NCBI RefSeq assembly: GCF_016756395.1
Contig: NZ_AP018366.1
Coordinates: 29,382 to 93,381, forward strand
Length of the DNA stretch: 64,000 nt
Reading direction: 5' to 3'
Origin: Streptomyces sp. SN-593
GTDB lineage: Bacteria; Actinomycetota; Actinomycetes; Streptomycetales; Streptomycetaceae
Shown here: piece after piece, positions 25,305 to 32,671 of the stretch
Numbering within the stretch: position 1 is the stretch's first letter
Layout: every line of letters begins with the position of its first letter
Program-made: the position numbers and the translations under genes
The notes under the pieces: model-generated
Told to the model about the DNA's origin: nothing
Database searches by the model: none
Seen by the model: the letters and a program-made list of their open reading frames with translations, nothing else

Positions 25305-25344
25305 GGGGCGGCCGCCATCCCGGCCAAGGAAAACCGGCCGCCCC
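25305..25344 (+). ncRNA. Conserved-loop hairpin, copy 2
   Basis: A 10-bp perfect stem (GGGGCGGCCG) with the identical 20-nt loop of copy 1. It begins nine bases after the stop of the HNG-repeat gene and 47 bases before the next ATG. Confidence 0.6.
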
Positions 25345-25391
25345 AGGCCTCCCGACCCGCCAGCGCCGCACGACCGAGAAGGGCTCACACC

Positions 25392-25835
25392 ATGACCGAG
25401 AACACCGACTACCTCGAGCGGGCGGCCGACCTCGCCCAGCAGGCCCGCACGCTGCTCAACCGGAGCGACACCGACTACTCCCAGGCCCGCGCCAAGGTCG
25501 AGCTGGGCGGGCTCTACGCCCAGCTCGCCGCGCAGGCCGGGCAGCCGGCCCGCGTCCCCGCCGCCGAGGCCGCGCGGGAGGCGGCCACCCTGCTGCGGAC
25601 CGCCGCCACCCCCGCCGACGAGGCCGAGGCGTGCGAGGTGCTCGCGGCCGTGCTGGACATCGTCCAGACCCTGCCCCGGCTGTTCAACGCGGTAAGGGCC
25701 ATCGACCGGCCCGACAAGGCCGCCGAGTCCCTCATGAACGCCAGGGGCCACAGCGACAAGCTGGCCTACTCCCTGACCAACGCGCACGCCGCCCTGTGCC
25801 GCGCGGCGTACGGCGCCGCCCCGAGCCGCAACTGA
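25392..25835 (+). CDS. Hypothetical helical protein
   Basis: 147 residues from ATG 25392, after GAGAAGGG. Almost wholly helical and Ala-rich with regular charge, like TPR-type or four-helix proteins (YLERAADLAQQARTLLNRSD; RVPAAEAAREAATLLRTAAT). No enzymatic motif is seen. Transcribed with its neighbours between hairpin copies 2 and 3. Confidence 0.6.
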   Translation: MTENTDYLERAADLAQQARTLLNRSDTDYSQARAKVELGGLYAQLAAQAGQPARVPAAEAAREAATLLRTAATPADEAEACEVLAAVLDIVQTLPRLFNAVRAIDRPDKAAESLMNARGHSDKLAYSLTNAHAALCRAAYGAAPSRN

Positions 25836-25849
25836 GACCACCCCGGAGC

Positions 25850-25879
25850 CGGTCGCCATCCCGGCCAGGGAACCGACTG
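25850..25879 (+). ncRNA. Conserved-loop hairpin, copy 3 (degenerate)
   Basis: A short six-pair stem (CGGTCG with CGACTG) around a shortened loop CCATCCCGGCCAGGGAAC. At the stem position where copies 1, 2 and 5 have C-G this copy has T-A, as does copy 6. It lies 14 bases after a stop codon. Confidence 0.45.
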
Positions 25880-26005
25880 CCACCCGTCAACCGCTTCACC
25901 TCGCACTACTGGCCCCGGCATCCAGCCGTGAGGGCGCCCGAGCGAATCGGGCCCGGGGCACTCCGGACCGCCCGGAATGCACCACCAACCCCCAAGAGGA
26001 TCAAC

Positions 26006-26242
26006 ATGAACCCGAACTTCCAGCTCGCGACCATCGACGGCACGACCTTCACCCAGGGCGACACCAACCCGTTCCCGCTGGGAGCGCCGACTTCGCTCCT
26101 GGAGTCCATCGACGCCGATGGTGACTTCGTGGTCCTGGAGTACCAGGGCGGCTTGATCGTCTCCATCCCCGAGCACCAGGTGCGGTACGTCCTGGAGATC
26201 GAGCCCACGGACACCTCCCGTGAGGACGCCAGCACCATCTGA
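26006..26242 (+). CDS. Small hypothetical protein
   Basis: 78 residues from ATG 26006, behind AAGAGGATC. It looks like a small all-beta fold (FQLATIDGTTFTQGDTNPF; GDFVVLEYQGGLIVSIPEHQVRYVLEI, shown in part) with an acidic end. Not recognised. It lies alone between hairpin copies 3 and 4, with about 120 bases of gene-free DNA before it. Confidence 0.55.
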   Translation: MNPNFQLATIDGTTFTQGDTNPFPLGAPTSLLESIDADGDFVVLEYQGGLIVSIPEHQVRYVLEIEPTDTSREDASTI

Positions 26243-26248
26243 TCCCGC

Positions 26249-26294
26249 CCCGGGGCGGCCGCCATCCCGGCCAAGGAAAACCGACCGCCCCGGG
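26249..26294 (+). ncRNA. Conserved-loop hairpin, copy 4
   Basis: Stem CCCGGGGCGGCCG against CGACCGCCCCGGG, with one C-A mismatch at the position that is C-G in copies 1, 2 and 5 and T-A in copies 3 and 6. The 20-nt loop is identical to copy 1. It starts six bases after a stop. Confidence 0.55.
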
Positions 26295-26360
26295 CCCGAA
26301 CCCGCTCCGGACCGGAGCAGGAGGAGCCCCCATCCTCCACTACCGAGACGGAGCCCAGCA

Positions 26361-26618
26361 ATGACCCCCCAGTCCAACGACGATCAGCACGACCAACAGG
26401 CGGCGAAGGCGGCGGCCAAGGCGGCCGCCGCGGCCCGGCTCGCGGAAGCCAAGGCGAAGCGCGACAAGGCGAAGCAGGAGGCTGACCGGGCTTTCTGGCG
26501 GGCCGTCAACGCTGAGATCACCAGCAAGGTCCTGCTCCAGAAAGAGGCCTGCGAGGCGATCGGCTACGAACGCGAATACGTCCGCAGGCAGATCAAAGAA
26601 CACGTGCAGAGCGACTGA
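26361..26618 (+). CDS. Small coiled-coil protein with helix-turn-helix-like end
   Basis: 85 residues from ATG 26361. The first half is a charged Ala/Lys coiled coil (AAKAAAKAAAAARLAEAKAK), the second reads LLQKEACEAIGYEREYVRRQ, which suits a helix-turn-helix for DNA binding. Similar small proteins occur in Streptomyces mobile elements. Function not known. Hairpin copy 5 follows its stop by 10 bases. Confidence 0.55.
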   Translation: MTPQSNDDQHDQQAAKAAAKAAAAARLAEAKAKRDKAKQEADRAFWRAVNAEITSKVLLQKEACEAIGYEREYVRRQIKEHVQSD

Positions 26619-26628
26619 ACGCACCACA

Positions 26629-26672
26629 TCGGGGCGGCCGCCATCCCGGCCAAGGAAAACCGGCCGCCCCGA
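26629..26672 (+). ncRNA. Conserved-loop hairpin, copy 5
   Basis: A 12-bp perfect stem (TCGGGGCGGCCG) around the same 20-nt loop as copy 1. The outer two pairs differ from the other copies (T-A and C-G), so stem bases change in pairs. It lies 47 bases before the start of the HIT gene. Confidence 0.6.
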
Positions 26673-26718
26673 GCCCGAACCCGCTCCATCCCCCAGACCG
26701 GAGATAAGGAGTCCTGAC

Positions 26719-27096
26719 GTGAAGACCTGCGTCTTCTGCGCGATCGTCGCCGGGGAGGCCCCGGCCCTCATCGTGCGCGAGTGGCCTGACGCCCTCGCGG
26801 TCCGCCCGCGCAGTGGCGGCGTCCACCCGGGCCACGTCTTCGTCCTACCGCGAGTTCACGTCGAGGACGCCAGCACCGACCCGGACGTGACCGCCGCGGT
26901 GATGCGCCGGGCCGCTGAGCTGATGGCCGACCACCCCGCCGCGAACATCATCACCAGCAAAGGGGAAGCGGCGACTCAGAGCGTCTACCACCTGCACATC
27001 CACGTGGTGCCCAGGGAGGTCGGCGACGGACTGCCGCTGCCCTGGACCCCGCAGCACGCTGCCCGAGCGGCGGCGGAGAAAGGGGAAATCCAGTGA
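26719..27096 (+). CDS. HIT family nucleotide hydrolase/transferase
   Basis: 125 residues from GTG 26719, behind ATAAGGAGTC. It has the HIT features: CVFCAIVAGE at the start, RPRSGGVHPGHVFVLPRVH and the catalytic HxHxH as HLHIHVVP (His91, His93, His95). The family hydrolyses or transfers nucleoside monophosphates (Hint/Fhit branches). The gene overlaps the next one by GTGA, which encodes a nucleoside-deoxyribosyltransferase-like protein; together they may act on a nucleotide or modified base. Confidence 0.85.
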   Translation: MKTCVFCAIVAGEAPALIVREWPDALAVRPRSGGVHPGHVFVLPRVHVEDASTDPDVTAAVMRRAAELMADHPAANIITSKGEAATQSVYHLHIHVVPREVGDGLPLPWTPQHAARAAAEKGEIQ

Positions 27097-27590
27097 CTGT
27101 CAACCTCGTCATGGCCCGCGAACTCCTCCCGGCCCCGTCATCCCCGTCCGTGTTCCTCGCCGGACCCACGCCGGACAAGAGCGCCCCGGTACCGTCCTGG
27201 CGGCCCGCTGCCGCGGCGGCCCTGGACGCGCAGTGGACCGGCGACCAACCGCTGACCGTGCTGAGTCCCGAGTCCCGGAACGGCGAGCGCGCCGACCGGT
27301 ACGAAACGCAAGTCGACTGGGAGACCGACGCCCGCGCGGCGGCGATGGCGATCCTGTTCTGGATCCCCCGCGACCTGCGCACCCTCCCGGGGATGACCAC
27401 CAACGTGGAATTCGGCCTGGACGTCAGCAGCGGCAGGGCGGTGCTGGGCTGCCCGCCCGACTGTCCCAACCCCGAGAGGAACAGGTACCTGATCTACGTC
27501 GCCCGCCGTCACAGCGTGCCCGTCTGCGAGACGCTTCCTGACACCGCGGCCGCCGCCCTCGCCTTGGTCGGTGCCGCGTGCTCCCGGTAG
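27093..27590 (+). CDS. Nucleoside 2-deoxyribosyltransferase-like protein
   Basis: 165 residues from GTG 27093. It shows the fold's early motif VFLAGPTPD, a later PSWR, DWETDARAAAMAILFWIPR and TNVEFGLDVSSGRAVLG (the acidic N-EFG segment of the nucleoside deoxyribosyltransferase and DUF4406-like group). Such proteins move or hydrolyse deoxyribosyl groups and are common in phages and plasmids. The substrate cannot be read from sequence. Coupled to the HIT gene. Confidence 0.7.
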   Translation: MTVNLVMARELLPAPSSPSVFLAGPTPDKSAPVPSWRPAAAAALDAQWTGDQPLTVLSPESRNGERADRYETQVDWETDARAAAMAILFWIPRDLRTLPGMTTNVEFGLDVSSGRAVLGCPPDCPNPERNRYLIYVARRHSVPVCETLPDTAAAALALVGAACSR

Positions 27591-27703
27591 TCCGGAAAAG
27601 CTCGGTCGCCTCCCGCCCCCGGCTGGAGCCGTTCACCGCGCTGCTGCCGGTCGACGCCGGCCGCGGTGCGCAACCGCCCGGTTAGCCCGTACCCCTTCCC
27701 GAC

Positions 27704-27735
27704 GTGATGAAAGTGCTGTACAGTTTTCTTGTTGG
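27704..27735 (+). promoter_or_regulatory. 32-bp promoter-like cassette, copy 2
   Basis: GTGATGAAAGTGC, T in place of G, then GTACAGTTTTCTTGTTGG. It overlaps the left arm of conserved-loop hairpin copy 6, so this copy joins the cassette and hairpin families. It reads into the genes from 27817 on. Confidence 0.65.
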
Positions 27736-27770
27736 CGGTCGCCATCCCGGCCAAGGAAAACCGACCGCCA
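27733..27770 (+). ncRNA. Conserved-loop hairpin, copy 6, in a promoter-proximal leader
   Basis: A nine-pair stem (TGGCGGTCG) with the identical 20-nt loop. The stem carries T-A where copies 1, 2 and 5 carry C-G: a compensatory change. It is the only copy directly after a cassette, and lies 46 bases before the ATG at 27817, so it should be in the 5' leader of that transcript. Confidence 0.6.
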
Positions 27771-27816
27771 CAAGCTCCCCCGAACCCGCTCGCAACTGAG
27801 ACTCCAGGAGACCCGT

Positions 27817-27963
27817 ATGCCCACCGCCACGCCTCCGGCCGTGAAGTTCAGCCTCGCCTACGCCCTGCTGCGCGCGGCCGCCGACGTCGCCGACCACTGG
27901 GTTATCGCGGCATCCACCGTGTCCACCGTGTCCCGTGTCGCGCGAGTGGAGGTGGCCCGATGA
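27817..27963 (+). CDS. Very small protein, possibly related to the next gene
   Basis: 48 residues from ATG 27817, behind CCAGGAGA. It contains AYALLRAAADVADHWV, like the segment HNLADHVIGQTD of the next protein, so it could be a split or leader relative of that DUF3307-like family. Overlaps the next gene by ATGA. Not otherwise recognisable. Confidence 0.5.
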   Translation: MPTATPPAVKFSLAYALLRAAADVADHWVIAASTVSTVSRVARVEVAR

Positions 27964-28436
27964 CGAACATCGACCAGACCGCGACGCTCGCAACGTTCGG
28001 CGCGGTGTGGGCGGTGCTCTCCGTCGGCCACAACCTCGCGGATCACGTGATCGGGCAGACAGACCACCAGGCCGGGAACAAGGCGGCGCCGTCCGCGACG
28101 GAGGTCGCCGACGGCGTGAGCCCGCGGCGGGGCTGGGGTGCGTGCCTGGGGCACGTCGCCCAGTACCACCTGGTGATGGCCGTGCTGCTGGCCCTGGTCT
28201 GGGCCGTCCTTCCGCTCCAGATGTCCTGGACCGGCCTGACGGCCGGGCTCGTCCTCTCTGCGGTGACGCACGCGTTCTTCGACCGCCGGTGGCCGGTCCG
28301 CTGGCTCCTGGAGCGCATCGGGTCGAAGGGCTTCGCGGAGCTGAAGGCCGCGGGGATGAACGGCATGTACTTGACCGATCAAGCCCTGCATCAGACGGCA
28401 CTCCTCGCCTCCGCGCTCCTGATCACCCTGCTGTGA
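27960..28436 (+). CDS. DUF3307-like multi-pass membrane protein
   Basis: 158 residues from ATG 27960. About four membrane helices alternate with conserved polar residues: HNLADHVIGQTDHQAGNKA, GHVAQYHLVMAVLLALVWAV, TGLTAGLVLSAVTHAFFDRRWPVRWLL, shown in part. The TH-x3-D-RWP pattern and early LADH suggest the DUF3307 family, often seen in Streptomyces phages and plasmids. Function unknown. Confidence 0.6.
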   Translation: MTNIDQTATLATFGAVWAVLSVGHNLADHVIGQTDHQAGNKAAPSATEVADGVSPRRGWGACLGHVAQYHLVMAVLLALVWAVLPLQMSWTGLTAGLVLSAVTHAFFDRRWPVRWLLERIGSKGFAELKAAGMNGMYLTDQALHQTALLASALLITLL

Positions 28437-28472
28437 GCTGGAGTTCTGACAAGAACGGAAGGAACTAACGGC

Positions 28473-28946
28473 ATGAACACCGCCGGACGAGACCTGACTC
28501 TGATCACGACGGCCGGGGCCGTTGACTTGATGGCGGCCGTCACCGACGGCTCGCCCGACACCGTGCTGGGCCGCACGATCACGACCGTGGATGTGGTCTT
28601 CACCTCGCGGTGCCGGGACTGCGGACAGGCCGAGTGCCGCGACAGTGCCAACCTGTGGCGCGACAGCTGGGAGCTGGTGTCCGCCAGCCCGAACTTCGCG
28701 AGTACCGGGTGGGGCAAGTGGGCCCGCGAGCACCCCGAGGAATGCCCCGAGCGGCTCCGGACGATCGCCCGCTACCTGACAGCCGGCGGGGCGGTCGTGA
28801 CGGTCACCAACCGGCATGAGTCCAGCTGCCCAGGCTGCGGACAGGTCGATAACGGTGACAGCGAGCCGTCCGCCCGCGCGTGGGCTCAAGGCCATGCCGA
28901 GCTGTGCCGCGCGATGCCCGTCGATGGGGACGGGGGCCGAGAGTGA
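28473..28946 (+). CDS. Hypothetical protein with two cysteine pairs
   Basis: 157 residues from ATG 28473 behind CGGAAGGA. Two metal-binding-like segments, CRDCGQAEC (about 47-55) and CPGCGQVDNGD (about 119-129), flank a region with EECPERLRTIARYL. An HAELC near the end could also bind metal. The GTGA overlap shows coupling to the next gene. Not recognised. Confidence 0.55.
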   Translation: MNTAGRDLTLITTAGAVDLMAAVTDGSPDTVLGRTITTVDVVFTSRCRDCGQAECRDSANLWRDSWELVSASPNFASTGWGKWAREHPEECPERLRTIARYLTAGGAVVTVTNRHESSCPGCGQVDNGDSEPSARAWAQGHAELCRAMPVDGDGGRE

Positions 28947-29809
28947 GACACGCCAAGGAAGCAGCGACAAACTGGGTCCAGAGCGACTTCTGCGCCCAGG
29001 CCAAGGGCGCGACCGACGCCGCCACGGTGACCTTGCCCACCGCTGTGCCCGCCACGTTCCGGTCCGCGGCCGCCCTGGCCGCGGCCGTGGACGAGGCATT
29101 CGCCGAAGCTCTCCAGGAGCTGCTCGGTGCCGACGCCGGCGCGGACGCGCTGCAGGTCGGCGCCGAGGCCGAGGCGTACCTGAAGAGCCTGAGCCCCGCC
29201 GAACCGGCGCCGCCCAGCCGCCCGTTCGGCCTGCCCAACATTGACACCCTCATCCGCGCGGCCGGCATCGCCACCGGCCCGAGCCTGCCCGACCCCCGTG
29301 TCCCATCGCCCACCGCCCAGCTCATGAGGCAGACCGCGAAAACCGGCGGACGGCTCGCCGGGCGTGCCGCCTGGTGGCTGCTCAAAACCACGGCATACGT
29401 CACCGCCGTGGTGATCCGCAAAGTCATCGTCACCGCCGGGGAGCTGCTGTTCGGCACGACCACGCAGCCGCAGCAGGCGCCGGTCCCGCCGGCGCCGCGC
29501 GGCACCGGCCGGGTCATCGCCCCCAGCGACTTCCTGCGGGCCACCAGCGCTGAGATCGAGCGCCGCGGCTGGACGCAGTACGCGATGGAGGACATGCACG
29601 GCCGGGTCTGCATGCTCGGCGCCGAACGGGCGCTGATCCAGTCCGGCACCGGCACGTGGCGCACCGCACGTAACGCCAACGATCACATCCGCGCCGTCAC
29701 CGGCTCCCGCTCCGTACCCGCCTGGAACGACAGCCTGCGCCGCTACGAGTCCCAGATCCACGCCGCCCTGCTGACCGCCGCGGCTCGCGCCCGCGCCGCC
29801 GGCGAATAG
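28943..29809 (+). CDS. Hypothetical protein with C-terminal DUF6197-like region
   Basis: 288 residues from GTG 28943. The N-terminal half is helical with a hydrophobic centre (AAWWLLKTTAYVTAVVIRKV, about 141-160). The C-terminal part RRGWTQYAMEDMHGRVCMLG followed by AERALI matches the DUF6197 pattern (RGW-Q-ED--GRVCLLGA), usually a stand-alone domain in actinobacterial phage-like genes. The fusion to a membrane-like region is unusual. Function unknown. Confidence 0.6.
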   Translation: MRHAKEAATNWVQSDFCAQAKGATDAATVTLPTAVPATFRSAAALAAAVDEAFAEALQELLGADAGADALQVGAEAEAYLKSLSPAEPAPPSRPFGLPNIDTLIRAAGIATGPSLPDPRVPSPTAQLMRQTAKTGGRLAGRAAWWLLKTTAYVTAVVIRKVIVTAGELLFGTTTQPQQAPVPPAPRGTGRVIAPSDFLRATSAEIERRGWTQYAMEDMHGRVCMLGAERALIQSGTGTWRTARNANDHIRAVTGSRSVPAWNDSLRRYESQIHAALLTAAARARAAGE

Positions 29810-29826
29810 CCACCAGGAGGAAGTTC

Positions 29827-30306
29827 GTGAACAGCATCACTCCCGCTGCTCAGTTGCGCTACCTCTGCGCACAGTTCCTGGCCGCCACTCCCAGCCGCGA
29901 GTGCACCGCCGCCGCAGAAGCCGCCGCTGCGCACGTCCGTGCCGCGTACCCCAACACCCTGGGAGTTCTGGTCGGCGAAACCAGCCACTGGACCGCGTAC
30001 CGAGGCTCCTACACCCAAGGCCTCTACGAGCAGTTCGAGACATGCGCGGTGGCCTGGCTCGGGGACGGCACCTGGCTCCACCACGAGATCAAGGACGGTT
30101 CTCCCGACATTCACCGCCTGGCCCTGATCCTCCCTTGCAGTTGCGGCGCGGGCTACCGCGGTTACGTCATCGGCCTGCACCCCATGAACCCGCGCTCCGG
30201 CAACGAGGACGACCTCGCCAAGCTCCTGGACCGCCTGTCCAGCCACAACGAGCAGCGCCACCCGCACTCAGTTCGCCCCTGCTCCTCCCAGACCACCTGG
30301 ATGTGA
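29827..30306 (+). CDS. Hypothetical protein
   Basis: 159 residues from GTG 29827, behind ACCAGGAGGAAG. Mixed alpha/beta composition, with GTWLHHEIKDG and ILPCSCGAGYRGYVIGLHP in the middle; the CSCGAGY could bind metal. No family recognised. Same strand and close spacing to its neighbours. Confidence 0.5.
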   Translation: MNSITPAAQLRYLCAQFLAATPSRECTAAAEAAAAHVRAAYPNTLGVLVGETSHWTAYRGSYTQGLYEQFETCAVAWLGDGTWLHHEIKDGSPDIHRLALILPCSCGAGYRGYVIGLHPMNPRSGNEDDLAKLLDRLSSHNEQRHPHSVRPCSSQTTWM

Positions 30307-30313
30307 GGAACCC

Positions 30314-31072
30314 ATGCGTGCACGACTTCCCTGGATGAGCTTGGCGGACCGCCGCCGCTGGCGTAGCGCCCGCACCGTCACCGACCTGGGCCAGTGCATG
30401 GCCGACTGGCTGGAGGGACGCATCGCGTCCTGGCCCGGTTACCAGCCCAACTTCGGTCCGGACGAGGAGACCGCCGACCTGGTCCCGATCCTGGCCGCAG
30501 TCAACCACGCCGGCTACCTCACCACCGGCTCCCAGCCCGGCCTGGAAGGCCCCGGCTTCGACGGCTCCCACTGGCGGCAGCGCGCCGCGGTCGACGGGCA
30601 CATCAGCGACCCGGTCCTGCTGCGGGCCATCGTCAACGCCGCCGACACCGCCGGCCTCTTCATCGGGATGCAGGACATGATCCCCGACCGCACCGACTCC
30701 GGCCTCATCGTCACCACCGTGGACGGCGAGCCCTACACCTGGTTCGGCGACCGCCTGAGCTACCGCGATCTGCGCACCATCTGGCCGACCATCCACCGCG
30801 AGGCCTTCCACGCCGTCGGCACCTCGGTCCACCTGACCCTGGTCAGCCCGGAGTTCGGCGAGGACGGCCAGTACCTCTGGAAGGTCCTGGAGGAGGCCCT
30901 GGCCGCGGTCGCCGACCTCGACACCAGCGAGCCCGCGTGCATCGTGTGCGGCTGCACCGACGCCAACCCCTGCCCGGGCGGCTGCGCCTGGGTCGCGGGC
31001 GTCCAGTCCGCCGCACTGTGCACCGCCTGCCGGGGCCAGGCCCCGGACGACCTCACCATCCACGTCCTGTAA
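30314..31072 (+). CDS. DUF6919-like protein with C-terminal zinc knuckle
   Basis: 252 residues from ATG 30314. The main domain matches DUF6919: WRSARTVTDLGQCMADWLEG, PGYQPNFGPDEETADLVPIL, AGYLTTGSQPG and QRAAVDG. The C-terminus has CIVCGCTDANPCPGGCAWV, a cysteine motif found in many phage and plasmid proteins, and a last CTAC. Function unknown. Confidence 0.6.
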   Translation: MRARLPWMSLADRRRWRSARTVTDLGQCMADWLEGRIASWPGYQPNFGPDEETADLVPILAAVNHAGYLTTGSQPGLEGPGFDGSHWRQRAAVDGHISDPVLLRAIVNAADTAGLFIGMQDMIPDRTDSGLIVTTVDGEPYTWFGDRLSYRDLRTIWPTIHREAFHAVGTSVHLTLVSPEFGEDGQYLWKVLEEALAAVADLDTSEPACIVCGCTDANPCPGGCAWVAGVQSAALCTACRGQAPDDLTIHVL

Positions 31073-31091
31073 TCCCCGGGGAGACACCGCC

Positions 31092-31640
31092 ATGTCGATC
31101 ACCGTCACCGGCTACCAGCTCGGCTTATTCGGCAACCGCCGCCTCGTCCGTGAGGCCGAAGGCTACGCCCGCGGGGCCGCGCCCCTCGTCACCCAGGCCG
31201 TCGGCCAGTTGCCGGGCTCGGTGACGATCACCCTCACCAACGAGCGCGCCATGATCACGCTGTCCACCCGGGCGGACGCGTCCTTCGCGCCCGGCGCGAG
31301 CGGCCTGGTGAAGGTATGGAAAACGCACCAGCAGCGGCGCCACGGCCAGGGCGCGTTCGGAGTCACCTCGCTCGACCCCAGGGGCGGCATCGCCATCGGC
31401 ATCAGCGTCACCGCGGCGACGACCGCCCCGGACCTGGCCGAGACGATCCTGCACGAGATGGTCCACGCCGCACAGCTCAACGCCCCCGGCGCCCGCGAGA
31501 TGCACATCCGGCACCTGCGCCACTGCTACCGCATCGAGCCGTGGTCCCGCCGGGACGCCGCCGACTACGACGCGGTGATCGACCGCCGTGAAGCAGAGGC
31601 CCGGGCACTGGAACCCTTCGCCGCCCGCCTCCTGCGCTGA
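31092..31640 (+). CDS. Putative zinc metallopeptidase-like protein (HExxH)
   Basis: 182 residues from ATG 31092. LAETILHEMVHAAQLN (116-130) holds HExxH (His121, Glu122, His125), and later histidines (MHIRHLRHCYR) may supply the third zinc ligand, as in SprT-like and related minimal proteases. A protease acting on proteins bound to DNA would fit a replication plasmid, but no zinc-ribbon tail of SprT is seen. Function inferred only from the motif. Confidence 0.55.
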   Translation: MSITVTGYQLGLFGNRRLVREAEGYARGAAPLVTQAVGQLPGSVTITLTNERAMITLSTRADASFAPGASGLVKVWKTHQQRRHGQGAFGVTSLDPRGGIAIGISVTAATTAPDLAETILHEMVHAAQLNAPGAREMHIRHLRHCYRIEPWSRRDAADYDAVIDRREAEARALEPFAARLLR

Positions 31641-31672
31641 CCCGCACCGCCCGCAGGAAATTCGCGTCCGCC

Positions 31673-31718
31673 CGTCACAACGCGGCCTCGCACCGCGCTT
31701 GCAGCAGTTATGAAGCAC
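31673..31718 (+). promoter_or_regulatory. 46-bp promoter-like element, second copy
   Basis: 42 of 46 bases match the element upstream of rep1 (14283-14328), in the opposite orientation. Conserved parts include GGCCTCG, ACCGCGCTTGCAGC and GTTATGAAGCAC. It ends 20 bases before the ATG at 31739, so TATGAA (31709-31714) as a -10 box would give a very short leader. Confidence 0.6.
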
Positions 31719-31738
31719 ACCGCATGGAGGAGCCCCCG

Positions 31739-31972
31739 ATGCTCACCGGTGATCCGTACCTCGTCAGCTTCCCCGTCACCGACACCGACAGCCACACCGT
31801 CGTCTGGCACTGCTACGTCGTCAAAAGCTGCGCCAGCAGCTTCGTCGCCGAGCAGCAGGCCAGGGAGCGGGCCAGCTCCCCCGCAGAAGTCGCCGCCCGC
31901 CACGGCCTGGCCCTGCCCGCCCGCTGCGAGGTCCGGCATGCCATCGACCGCCTCGGCGGCCCCGTCTTCTAG
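31739..31972 (+). CDS. Small hypothetical protein under a rep1-type promoter
   Basis: 77 residues from ATG 31739, nine bases after GGAGGAG; an in-frame ATG at 31724 overlaps the promoter element and is less likely. A small alpha/beta protein (YLVSFPVTDTDSHTVVWHCY; EQQARERASSPAEVAARHGL). Not recognised. It shares its upstream 46 bp with the initiator gene, which hints at a link to replication or copy control. Confidence 0.55.
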   Translation: MLTGDPYLVSFPVTDTDSHTVVWHCYVVKSCASSFVAEQQARERASSPAEVAARHGLALPARCEVRHAIDRLGGPVF

Positions 31973-31978
31973 CTCCGC

Positions 31979-32024
31979 CCCGGGACGGCCGTCAACGGCC
32001 TGGTAACCAGCCGGCCGCCCCGGG
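31979..32024 (+). ncRNA. Conserved-loop hairpin, copy 7 (different loop sequence)
   Basis: Stem CCCGGGACGGCCG pairs with CGGCCGCCCCGGG, 12 of 13 positions, as in copy 1. The loop is again exactly 20 nt but the sequence differs (TCAACGGCCTGGTAACCAGC; it shares GGCC and AACC with the others). It starts seven bases after a stop. Confidence 0.45.
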
Positions 32025-32061
32025 CCCCAAGCCCGCACGAGACGAGAGAGGGAATCCCATC

Positions 32062-32649
32062 ATGACGTACCTGCAACTCGCCCTCCAGATGGGAGGGTTA
32101 CCGCTCGCCGCGACCATCGGATGGGCTGCCCACGCCCACCGGTTCCGCCGCGACCTGGACGCCGCCCGCCGCGACCCGCTGACCGGACTGCACACCCGCG
32201 CCGGCTGGACCGCGCAGGCCGAGCGGATCATCAGCGACCCGGCCGCCGCAGTGCTCCTGATCGACCTGGACCGCTTCAAGCGGATCAACGACCGGTACGG
32301 GCACGCCGCCGGCGACACGATCCTCACCGCGGCCGCCTCCCGCCTGACCGCATGGTGCCGCCCGGGCGAGATCGCCGGACGGCTCGGCGGTGACGAGTTC
32401 GTCGCCGCCGTCACGGGCCCCGGCCTGGACGCCCGCCTCGCCGACCTGCAGGCCGCACTCCACCAGACCGTGGCCATCGACGGCCGCCAGATCCAGCTCG
32501 CCGCCTCGATCGGCGTCAGCCGCGTCGCGGACCTCCCCGAACCGACCGTCAGCAGCGCGTTGGCCGCCGCCGACACCGACATGTACCGGATCAAGGGTCG
32601 CGGCCGCCGCGGTCACCGACTCCTGTCCGCCGTCCACCTCGCCGCCTGA
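32062..32649 (+). CDS. GGDEF-domain diguanylate cyclase
   Basis: 195 residues from ATG 32062. A single hydrophobic N-terminal segment (about 3-24) is followed by RRDPLTGLHTRAGW, LLIDLDRFKRINDRYGH (about 66-81) and the intact signature RLGGDEF (GGDEF 109-113). The family makes cyclic di-GMP from two GTP. The inhibitory RxxD site before GGDEF is not present (RPGE). It lacks a sensor domain, so activity would depend on dimerisation or expression. Cyclic di-GMP controls development in streptomycetes, so the plasmid could affect host sporulation timing. Confidence 0.85.
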   Translation: MTYLQLALQMGGLPLAATIGWAAHAHRFRRDLDAARRDPLTGLHTRAGWTAQAERIISDPAAAVLLIDLDRFKRINDRYGHAAGDTILTAAASRLTAWCRPGEIAGRLGGDEFVAAVTGPGLDARLADLQAALHQTVAIDGRQIQLAASIGVSRVADLPEPTVSSALAAADTDMYRIKGRGRRGHRLLSAVHLAA

Positions 32650-32671
32650 CCACCTCTGCCGAGGACCGCCC

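Noticed and set aside
24407..27770. Repeated peptide GRHPGQGKP from translating the hairpin family
   Set aside because: It comes from reading the hairpin loop; the frame is not kept relative to neighbouring genes and stem changes are compensated at DNA/RNA level.
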